DNA of 36,874 bases from a virus. Position numbers and translations under genes: made by a program. Positions 18,985 to 24,288 of the stretch are shown one piece after another (position 1 is the stretch's first letter; every line of letters starts with the position of its first letter). The notes beneath the pieces were generated by a model that was not told the DNA's origin, made no database searches, and worked only from the letters and a program-made list of their open reading frames with translations. The stretch spans positions 1 to 36,874 of the IMG/VR virus record IMGVR_UViG_3300030329_001356; one strand, given 5' to 3'.

Positions 18985-19100
18985 CGTTACATATACCGTT
19001 ACATAACCGTTACACCCGTTACAGGTAACCAAATCCTAGTTCAACTTACCCACTTCAAAGTGTAACGGCAACGTAACAGCACCAAAAAATACAGTAACGG
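18985..19100. repeat. Iteron-like cluster of CGTTACA / TGTAACG
   Basis: CGTTACA occurs at 18985, 18997, 19008 and 19017, and TGTAACG at 19061. Close variants GGTAACC (19024), CGTAACA (19072) and AGTAACG (19093) are also present. Together with the two copies flanking the adjacent palindrome, this makes about ten related sites in 170 bp. Several are spaced 9-12 bp apart, about one helical turn. This is the usual look of an initiator-binding array at a replication origin. Confidence 0.75.
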
Positions 19101-19179
19101 GACTCCACAATGGCGATTCTACAACAACAGGGTAGGCAACTTTTGCAATTTCAAACCGTCAGAGGGGTACCTAACATCG

Positions 19180-19262
19180 CACCCAGCACAACCCCAACAG
19201 CACACCCCCCTCCCAGCCAGCGCCACACCACCCCACACACACCGCCCCACCCCCCACACAGC
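19180..19262. other. C/A-rich tract (G-rich on the minus strand, quadruplex-capable)
   Basis: About 80 bases contain very few T or G. The minus strand therefore has several runs of 3-6 G separated by short spacers, which meets the simple pattern for a G-quadruplex. It sits between the iteron-like cluster and the TTGTGAA array. Strand-biased tracts at origins can aid strand opening; that role is inferred here. Confidence 0.5.
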
Positions 19263-19279
19263 GGGCAAAATGTTGGACT

Positions 19280-19500
19280 TTGTGAAACGATTCACAATAT
19301 GCCATAGAACCAACGTTCTGCGAGAGATGAGCGGGCTTGTGAAACAATTCACGATCTACCGAATGGACATTGTGAAATAAATCACGATAGGCGATCTAAC
19401 ATTGTGAAAAGTTTCACGATATAGGCAGAAATACGCCTTTTGCAAAGTGCCCAAAATGTGGAATATATGCCCCAAAATAGACTTGTGAAGTATTTCACAG
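19280..19500. promoter_or_regulatory. Five-copy operator-like palindrome array TTGTGAA-N4-TTCAC(A/G)(A/G)
   Basis: Copies start at 19280, 19337, 19370, 19402 and 19483, each 18 bp long. The first is a perfect palindrome (TTGTGAA acga TTCACAA); the others differ at one to three positions, mainly in the right arm. Spacing between copies is 57, 33, 32 and 81 bp. Dyad-symmetric sites of constant length in a divergent control region are the mark of a dimeric repressor or activator, or of an initiator protein. A small helix-turn-helix protein encoded at 26722-26928 is one possible partner. Confidence 0.75.
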
Positions 19501-19852
19501 ATGAGCGGACACATGCGCGCGCGAAGGATTTGTGACCATAAACACCTTTTCACGCTCCAGCGTCTCTCTGCGCTTATCTGTGGCGTAGTAGCACCTACTC
19601 ACGAGAGAGGCGAGGATTTTAGGGCAAAATGCACAGCCCGTACAGGTAGTGTGAATGTGCTTTACTACCACTACCACTTCTGTACGCTCTGTGTGTGATT
19701 TAGGTATAGACTTGTTAACTTAGGGCAATGTTCAAAATTGCTCGAAAAACTACCCGTTACCGTGTAGAAATACTTGCTACTACTATTGGGAAGTGGTACG
19801 GTTTAACCACAACTTAATAGAGATTCTTTAGTAACAGTCGATCTCATAGCAC

Positions 19853-19887
19853 GGATCAATCGTTCACTCGATAGGCTGGATCAATCG
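19853..19887. repeat. 10-bp direct repeat GGATCAATCG
   Basis: Exact copies at 19853-19862 and 19878-19887, 25 bp apart, upstream of the first early gene. Purpose unknown. Confidence 0.55.
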
Positions 19888-20074
19888 CTCTAGAGATGAC
19901 ACCAGACAACCCGAGAGACAACGGCATATTGCAGAGTGTTACAGCTACCTTTTCAGCGGTCATCCTGATTAAATGCAACGGTTTCGCCCACAATCAAAAA
20001 GGGCAAAAATACATATCGCAATCACACAAGATCGCAAACAATAGCGAGAATACGAGAATCAATAGCATCTAATG

Positions 20075-20106
20075 AATAGGGGCAAGCTTCACGGCTTGCC
20101 TCTATT
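20075..20106 (+). other. Stable hairpin in the leader of the early message
   Basis: A 13-bp stem (20075-20087 with 20094-20106, one G-T pair) closes a 6-base loop, about 50 bases before the first early start codon. There is no T-tract after it, so it is more likely a leader RNA structure than a terminator. It could stabilise the early message or mark its 5' end. Confidence 0.6.
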
Positions 20107-20130
20107 AGTGAGGGGTTATTTACTCTCAAC

Positions 20131-20159
20131 AACTAGCAGAAATACGAGAATCAATCATG
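20131..20159 (+). repeat. 29-bp start-site leader, copy 1
   Basis: The sequence AACTAGCAG-AAATAC-GAGAATCAATC-ATG is identical at 20131-20159 and 20451-20479, ending in the start codons of the first two early genes. Shorter forms (AACTAGCAG and/or GAGAATCAA) precede most genes up to 26457. Confidence 0.9.
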
Positions 20160-20441
20160 CAGCTAATCAAAATCAAATTCCTAGGTCCAACAAACTTCAG
20201 AGGCTCACGATACAAGGCAACACTTAAGGATGGTGAATACTACCAGTATTCCGCGACGGTTCCGTCAACGTATGCAACTGACAATAGCGACGCACTAGCA
20301 GCAGCGGAAGCGGTCGCCGAGAAAGTACGCGCCGACCTATTCGTTGATGGTGATCTAAAGAGAATCACGCACCGGGTCGAGATTGTCGGAAGTTATGACG
20401 GCGACCTATTCGCCACTATGACGCCTATCTATAACGACTAA
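20157..20441 (+). CDS. Hypothetical early protein
   Basis: A 94-residue protein and the first gene of the rightward early unit. It begins I-K-I-K-F-L-G-P-T-N-F-R-G-S-R-Y-K-A, suggesting a small beta-sheet fold, and has an alanine-rich helix in the middle (about 45-60). I recall the G-P-T-N-x-R-G-S-R pattern from other phage early proteins but know no function. The start is fixed by the GAGAATCAATC leader directly before the ATG. As the first early gene it may act on the host. Confidence 0.7.
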   Translation: MQLIKIKFLGPTNFRGSRYKATLKDGEYYQYSATVPSTYATDNSDALAAAEAVAEKVRADLFVDGDLKRITHRVEIVGSYDGDLFATMTPIYND

Positions 20442-20450
20442 ACCAAAACC

Positions 20451-20479
20451 AACTAGCAGAAATACGAGAATCAATCATG
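20451..20479 (+). repeat. 29-bp start-site leader, copy 2
   Basis: Exact copy of 20131-20159, ending in the ATG of the next gene. Confidence 0.9.
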
Positions 20480-21073
20480 GCAATTCCACTAGCAGAAATC
20501 ATGACAGGATCAACGCAGAACATCATTGATGTTTACGAATCCGCTACCGAATCGCAGCAAATCGCCGGTGAGAACTGGTATTGGATGGCGCGGCACCTCG
20601 CTGAAGAGTTAGCAGATCGCCACGAGTACCCGGTAGAAAACGTAGCGTATGCAATCGCAGCATTGTCACCCGTTACCGATTGGATCACTAACCAGATCGC
20701 AGCATCTGAAGTTTGCGCCACTGGTTTTACCCGGTTCCAATCCGGCGCAAATATCCACAAGGCGAACCGTTGCCTAGCAGGTGAATTGAGCGCGCTCAAA
20801 GGTCCCAAAGTTGAGAGGTTCGCAGAAGCAATCATTGACCCTGTCGGAAACTCGACAGCATGCATTGATCGCCACGCATTCTCGATCTGGATGGGAACCA
20901 AACAAACTGACATTCAGCAGAAGGTGCTTCAGCGAAAAGGTGCTTACGAGATCGTGGCAGATGCCTACGCTGAAGCTGCAAAGATTCTGGATGTACCAGT
21001 TCACATTGTGCAAGCGACTACATGGGTGGTATGGCGTGACATGCACGATGTGATACGCAAAATCGGAAAGTAA
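20477..21073 (+). CDS. Conserved phage protein of unknown function (possibly DUF7178-like)
   Basis: A 198-residue, mainly helical protein. Features include G-E-N-W-Y-W-M-A-R-H-L-A (31-42), A-I-A-A-L-S-P-V-T-D-W-I-T-N-Q-I-A (61-77), G-P-K-V-E-R-F-A (about 108-115) and C-I-D-R-H-A-F-S-I-W (about 129-138). This set of motifs recurs in many phage proteins of unknown function, especially from actinobacteriophages, as I recall. The A-L-S-P and I-D-R-H-A elements resemble helix-hairpin-helix base-excision proteins in spacing only. No function is claimed. The start is fixed by the duplicated 29-bp leader. Confidence 0.65.
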   Translation: MAIPLAEIMTGSTQNIIDVYESATESQQIAGENWYWMARHLAEELADRHEYPVENVAYAIAALSPVTDWITNQIAASEVCATGFTRFQSGANIHKANRCLAGELSALKGPKVERFAEAIIDPVGNSTACIDRHAFSIWMGTKQTDIQQKVLQRKGAYEIVADAYAEAAKILDVPVHIVQATTWVVWRDMHDVIRKIGK

Positions 21074-21106
21074 ACAATCACAACTAGCAGAGAGAGAATC
21101 AATCCA

Positions 21107-22015
21107 ATGTCAAAATTCGACATCGCATACGACAAAATCACCAACCAAATAATCGAGGCTCTGGAAGAGGGTCACATTCCATGGGAGAAACCATGGGCAG
21201 CAGGTAACACCGCCGCCCGATCAATTCATGGGAAACTTTACCGAGGATTCAACAAGATGTGGCTGGAGTTCATAGCGTGGAAACTAGGATACTCTGACAC
21301 TCGCTGGGTCACCTACAATCAAGCTAAGAAGATGGGAGGACAGGTACGCAAGGGTGAGAAGTCGCAGGTCGTAACGCTCTGGATGCAGAGCTACAATCAC
21401 CAGAGTTCATGCCCGGTTAAGAAGAGCAAAACCCCATGCGACAACATCGGTAAGAATAAATGCTCACGATATATGTTAATGCGCTACTACAACGTGTTCA
21501 ACGTCGAGCAGGTCGACGGGCTGGACATCAAGCCGATGCCCGCCGGGATCGAGAATGATTTCGATCCTATCGAGGTCGCTGAAGAGATCGTGAACGACTA
21601 TCTGGAACGTGAAGGCATCATGCTAGCGACCGGATCGGAAGCGTACTACACGCCAGCAATGGACTCGATCACGATGCCACCACGAGAGACGTTCCGATCT
21701 GCGGAATCGTACTACTCCACACTGTTCCACGAGTGCGGGCACTCGACAGGTCACGAGTCCAGACTAAACCGCAAGGACAATAAAGTGAGAGTCAAATTCG
21801 GTGATCCGGTCTATGCACAAGAGGAACTCGTAGCCGAGATGTCCAACGCATTCATCGGAGGCGTGACCGGGGTAACTAACAAGATCGAAGGCGAACAGCG
21901 GGTCGCATACATCCAGAGTTGGCTGAAGGCACTTAAGAACGATAAGAAGATGGTGGTGATGGCAGCCCAGCAAGGACAGAAGGCAGCCGACCTGATACTA
22001 GGGGAGGCTGCATAA
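21107..22015 (+). CDS. ardC: ArdC-type antirestriction protein with zincin domain
   Basis: A 302-residue protein. Residues 1-100 match the ArdC N-terminal ssDNA-binding domain (I-I-E-A-L-E-E-G-H-I-P-W-E-K-P-W, Y-R-G-F-N, W-V-T-Y-N-Q-A-K-K-M-G-G, V-R-K-G-E-K). Residues about 195-250 carry the polyvalent zinc-metallopeptidase site, H-E-C-G-H near 207-211 with downstream E-E-L-V-A-E-M. Known ArdC proteins protect incoming DNA from restriction and are often carried into the recipient. Here the gene is early, third in its unit. An unusual insert at about residues 100-120 adds three cysteines and many lysines. Leader: AACTAGCAG, then GAGAATCAATC. Confidence 0.85.
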   Translation: MSKFDIAYDKITNQIIEALEEGHIPWEKPWAAGNTAARSIHGKLYRGFNKMWLEFIAWKLGYSDTRWVTYNQAKKMGGQVRKGEKSQVVTLWMQSYNHQSSCPVKKSKTPCDNIGKNKCSRYMLMRYYNVFNVEQVDGLDIKPMPAGIENDFDPIEVAEEIVNDYLEREGIMLATGSEAYYTPAMDSITMPPRETFRSAESYYSTLFHECGHSTGHESRLNRKDNKVRVKFGDPVYAQEELVAEMSNAFIGGVTGVTNKIEGEQRVAYIQSWLKALKNDKKMVVMAAQQGQKAADLILGEAA

Positions 22016-22022
22016 ATAACCT

Positions 22023-22048
22023 AGCCGACTGGCGGGATCGGCTCCGCC
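22023..22048 (+). other. Overlapping alternative hairpins after ardC
   Basis: AGCCGA (22023-22028) can pair with TCGGCT (22038-22043). Alternatively, GGCGG (22031-22035) can pair with CCGCC (22044-22048). The two pairings exclude each other. No T-tract follows. This could be a small RNA switch or simply an mRNA-processing structure. Confidence 0.4.
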
Positions 22049-22078
22049 TAAACCAGACACCTAGAAAGAGAATCAATC

Positions 22079-22339
22079 ATGACCGACACACTTTACATAG
22101 ACCTAGCGAAACCATACCGCACTGTCAAACTAAACCGACGGCGCGCCACTGTGCCGGGCGACAGCGGGCATCGGTTTAAGAACCCTAAGCTTCAAGAGAT
22201 GACCGATGCCGGGTTCGTTATTGAAAAGAACGGCTCCCGGTACGAAGTTTGGCACAACAAGTTGATGCCGGGATCGACTGATATGTACCGAACACTAAAA
22301 GAAATAGACACCGAGTTCTACCTTGAACTGGTGAAGTAA
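22079..22339 (+). CDS. Hypothetical early protein
   Basis: An 86-residue basic protein with no recognised family. The middle part (V-P-G-D-S-G-H-R-F-K-N-P-K-L-Q-E-M) looks like a loop-helix unit and the end is acidic. The leader AGAAAGAGAATCAATC directly before the ATG supports the start. Confidence 0.65.
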   Translation: MTDTLYIDLAKPYRTVKLNRRRATVPGDSGHRFKNPKLQEMTDAGFVIEKNGSRYEVWHNKLMPGSTDMYRTLKEIDTEFYLELVK

Positions 22340-22360
22340 TAAACAAGAGAGAGAATCAAC

Positions 22361-22627
22361 ATGCGCTGGATACACATACGAAACTTTGACCTGATAAATA
22401 AGACGATGGATGAGGAGGTGACTGCAACAAAACTAATCTCAGACCTGACATCCCAGATGACGGGCGACTCGATCTTCGATGAGTTCATGGAAGATATCGA
22501 GGGTGATATGTTCAAGCACTTCGCCGAAGACACCGCCGACATGGATGAGGATGAGCGGATTGAGAAGGCAGATGAACTGCTTGAAAGCCTGTACAACTAC
22601 GCAGACTCAGAGCGAATAGCACTTTAG
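22361..22627 (+). CDS. Hypothetical acidic early protein
   Basis: An 88-residue, strongly acidic, helical protein. The stretch from residue 40 to 75 is dominated by Asp and Glu (for example E-D-T-A-D-M-D-E-D-E-R-I-E). Small acidic early phage proteins often mimic DNA or bind host polymerase or nucleases; no such family is identified here. The start follows the GAGAGAGAATCAAC leader. Confidence 0.65.
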   Translation: MRWIHIRNFDLINKTMDEEVTATKLISDLTSQMTGDSIFDEFMEDIEGDMFKHFAEDTADMDEDERIEKADELLESLYNYADSERIAL

Positions 22628-22641
22628 AAAGAGAATCAATC

Positions 22642-22788
22642 ATGGAATACACATACGAAGTAACAATGCGGGTCGTGTTCGACAACGAAGAGGATCAAAT
22701 AAATCTCTTGGATGCGCTAGAGGAATTAGAAAACGAGGGACACTTCCCGACTGGCGCAGAGATCAAAACAAACTGGAAACCCAGGTAG
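22642..22788 (+). CDS. Small hypothetical protein (48 residues)
   Basis: Begins M-E-Y-T-Y-E-V-T-M-R-V-V-F-D-N and ends in TAG. It is a small beta-alpha protein with an acidic helix (L-L-D-A-L-E-E-L-E-N-E). The same AGAAAGAGAATCAATC leader precedes the ATG, as for its larger neighbours, and this is the main reason to accept so short a gene. Confidence 0.6.
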   Translation: MEYTYEVTMRVVFDNEEDQINLLDALEELENEGHFPTGAEIKTNWKPR

Positions 22789-22797
22789 TAGTAGCTG

Positions 22798-22806
22798 TGA
22801 TATAAT
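22798..22806 (+). promoter_or_regulatory. Extended -10 promoter (TGATATAAT-type)
   Basis: TGTGATATAAT contains a perfect extended -10 element (TG-N-TATAAT). The expected start of transcription, near 22813, lies about 15 bases before the ATG at 22829. Two other intergenic sites share the core TGTGATA-N-N-AT (26415-26425 and 29786-29796). A good -35 box is not seen, which extended -10 promoters do not need. Confidence 0.6.
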
Positions 22807-22828
22807 AACTAGCAGAGGAGAATCAACC

Positions 22829-23029
22829 ATGGCAAACGACACAATGCTTCAACTTATGGACTTAGGACTCACAATTTATGTGACCTGCAAGGGGTACGAT
22901 GCGTCACTGGATGCACCGTACATCAAGTACGGATTGCCTGATGACTACGATGGTGACACACATGCACACTTGCTATCGAGTCACTGCAACCCAACCAAAA
23001 TTGTTAGCGTTCGATACGAAAATCAATAG
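22829..23029 (+). CDS. Small hypothetical protein
   Basis: A 66-residue protein of mixed alpha/beta character (L-G-L-T-I-Y-V-T-C-K-G-Y-D-A-S) with no recognised family. It directly follows the candidate promoter at 22798 and has the strongest form of the leader, AGCAGAGGAGAATCAACC-ATG. Confidence 0.6.
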   Translation: MANDTMLQLMDLGLTIYVTCKGYDASLDAPYIKYGLPDDYDGDTHAHLLSSHCNPTKIVSVRYENQ

Positions 23030-23039
23030 GAGAATCAAC

Positions 23040-23243
23040 ATGAAAGTCCGAGTAGAACAGTTCCCTAAGTTCACACTCATAGATTTATCGCTGGAACACG
23101 TAGTAGACGACGATAACTTCCAGCACTACACAGTATCAGTCCGACCTACCGGGTCAGAAATCTCTCTGTTTCTCAGAGACAAGGACGAGGCGAGAAAGTT
23201 AGCCAACCAAATACTCAGCGCAATAGAAGAGACAGAGGAATAG
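23040..23243 (+). CDS. Small hypothetical protein
   Basis: A 67-residue protein starting at ATG 23040 after AGGAGAATCAAC; an upstream in-frame ATG at 22899 overlaps the previous gene and lacks a leader. It looks like a beta-hairpin followed by a charged helix (R-D-K-D-E-A-R-K-L-A-N-Q-I-L). No family is recognised. Confidence 0.65.
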   Translation: MKVRVEQFPKFTLIDLSLEHVVDDDNFQHYTVSVRPTGSEISLFLRDKDEARKLANQILSAIEETEE

Positions 23244-23252
23244 GAGAATCAC

Positions 23253-23558
23253 ATGCGTATGACGGACGTAATAGACCAACTCAATTGGCTCGACGGAAGA
23301 GACTACAGTTATTACGAAGGCAAAATCTATAAACAGAAGCCTCAAATAGCAGCCGTATACAAGGCAGACATCGAGCGGTTACTCGACTACGTTGATTGGA
23401 CAGACGAGCAGCAAGCAATCGACACCGACGCTATGCAGATCACACTCAACGAAGCCGTCGATAACTACTTCGGCTTTATCAACCTGAAGAGCATTGTCGA
23501 ACATGAGATTGTTGAGCCGATCACTAAGTGGGCAACTACAAGCAGGAGAATCAAGTGA
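23253..23558 (+). CDS. Hypothetical early protein
   Basis: A 101-residue acidic protein rich in Tyr and Asp (W-L-D-G-R-D-Y-S-Y-Y-E-G-K-I-Y), with a helical C-terminal half. No domain is recognised. The start follows AGGAGAATCAC. Its last codons contain the ribosome-binding leader of the next frame, whose GTG overlaps its stop (GTGA). Confidence 0.65.
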   Translation: MRMTDVIDQLNWLDGRDYSYYEGKIYKQKPQIAAVYKADIERLLDYVDWTDEQQAIDTDAMQITLNEAVDNYFGFINLKSIVEHEIVEPITKWATTSRRIK

Positions 23559-23734
23559 CACATTCATCCAAGTACGACTACAAATACACAATGGTGTGCA
23601 TGAAGTGCGAGTAGACCTACCGCTCAGTGAGCGGTGTCGATGATGTGTGTACACGATGCCGAGGTGCGATACACGCAAAGAACTCACCAAAACAATACGG
23701 CGTGTGGGTAAAGCAGGATAAAACCAATGACTAA
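23555..23734 (+). pseudogene. Zinc-ribbon gene interrupted by an in-frame amber codon
   Basis: A GTG at 23555, preceded by the leader AGGAGAATCAA, opens a frame that stops at TAG (23612-23614) after 19 residues. The same frame then continues without further stops to TAA at 23732-23734. Together the halves form a coherent zinc ribbon: C-M-K-C before the stop and C-T-R-C after it, about 20 residues apart. TAG is one base change from CAG (Gln). This may be a broken gene, a sequence error, or a case of amber readthrough. TAG is used as a normal stop nearby (22788), so general recoding is not suggested. Confidence 0.55.
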
Positions 23735-23882
23735 CAAAACACCTGAGAGGTTCAAGAAAACACAGCAGGTTTGGGTACGAAAATCTGAACTGATCCATGC
23801 CAGAATTACTTTTGTAATGACACTCACAGCTTTACTTGTTGCGATTGCAGGAATGTTTCTAATCAGAAACGCATGCCCCTAG
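23727..23882 (+). CDS. Small single-pass membrane protein
   Basis: A 51-residue protein with a basic N-terminal half (K-T-P-E-R-F-K-K-T-Q-Q-V-W-V-R-K) and one hydrophobic helix (F-V-M-T-L-T-A-L-L-V-A-I-A-G-M-F-L-I). It overlaps the end of the interrupted zinc-ribbon frame by eight bases and has no clear leader, so confidence is limited. Early one-helix proteins may target the host membrane. Confidence 0.5.
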   Translation: MTNKTPERFKKTQQVWVRKSELIHARITFVMTLTALLVAIAGMFLIRNACP

Positions 23883-23953
23883 CAATTTTGTTACACTACT
23901 ACTCTGCCCTAGCAGGCAGATCACACACCTAAATCCAGAGAGAGAGAGAATCA

Positions 23954-24064
23954 ATGACAGCACTTATATGTCCTATTTGCAACGGCTCAATGGAGCCGGG
24001 CGATTACCGGGAGTACGGCTACTGCTATTCATGTCGGCTGGCTGAGTGGGAGGAACGCCAATGA
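23954..24064 (+). CDS. Tiny zinc-ribbon protein
   Basis: A 36-residue protein with C-P-I-C near the start and C-Y-S-C near residue 24, a complete four-cysteine zinc site. It starts right after the leader GAGAGAGAATCA. Its final codons overlap the start of the next gene as ATGA, suggesting coupled translation. Confidence 0.6.
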   Translation: MTALICPICNGSMEPGDYREYGYCYSCRLAEWEERQ

Positions 24065-24288
24065 CTATCAACCGATGGTGGGAACGCCCGAACACTACTG
24101 GTGACAGGAACTCCACAACAACACGCGTTGCTGCTAAGTATGTTTCGATGGGACTAAATCACAACGAAGTTATATTCAAACTGTTTGACTACAACAAACA
24201 ATATAACGAGCCACCGTTGATGCCATCTGAAATCTTTAACATCGCCAACCATCTTGCAAAGTATGAGATATACAGAGGGAATCAATGA
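24061..24288 (+). CDS. Stand-alone PriCT-like (primase C-terminal) protein
   Basis: A 75-residue helical protein. I start it at ATG 24061 (site GGGAGGAACGCC), not at the upstream ATG 24046. The body reads R-N-S-T-T-T-R-V-A-A-K-Y-V ... N-E-V-I-F-K-L-F-D-Y-N ... P-P-L-M-P-S-E-I-F-N-I-A. This follows the PriCT pattern: R-N followed by helices, then a P-P-L/M and E-(I/L) signature. The adjacent primase has a second such segment (about residues 205-255). It overlaps the primase gene as ATGA, so the two are probably made together and may act in one complex. Confidence 0.6.
   Translation: MTINRWWERPNTTGDRNSTTTRVAAKYVSMGLNHNEVIFKLFDYNKQYNEPPLMPSEIFNIANHLAKYEIYRGNQ

Larger units (their letters stand above)
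18476..20156. other. Divergent intergenic control region and candidate replication origin
   Basis: This 1.68-kb stretch separates the leftward late genes from the rightward early genes and contains no convincing gene. It holds, from left to right: a 9-bp tandem repeat, a hairpin, an A/C-rich stretch of strong strand bias (about 18690-18930), a cluster of CGTTACA/TGTAACG repeats around a large palindrome, a C-rich tract, five TTGTGAA-type palindromes, a 10-bp direct repeat, and a hairpin just before the first early gene. Such repeat density in a divergent gap is typical of phage origins and early/late switch regions. Open frames here are short, poorly started, and follow the base bias. Confidence 0.7.

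Noticed and set aside
19280-19500. Possible CRISPR array
   Set aside because: The five repeats are short palindromes with unequal gaps (about 15 to 63 bases between units) and imperfect copies; no cas genes are present. An operator array fits better.
19110-19698. Several 60-77-residue frames on both strands over the C-rich tract and palindrome array
   Set aside because: They overlap each other on opposite strands, are low-complexity or run through the repeats, and lack proper start sites.
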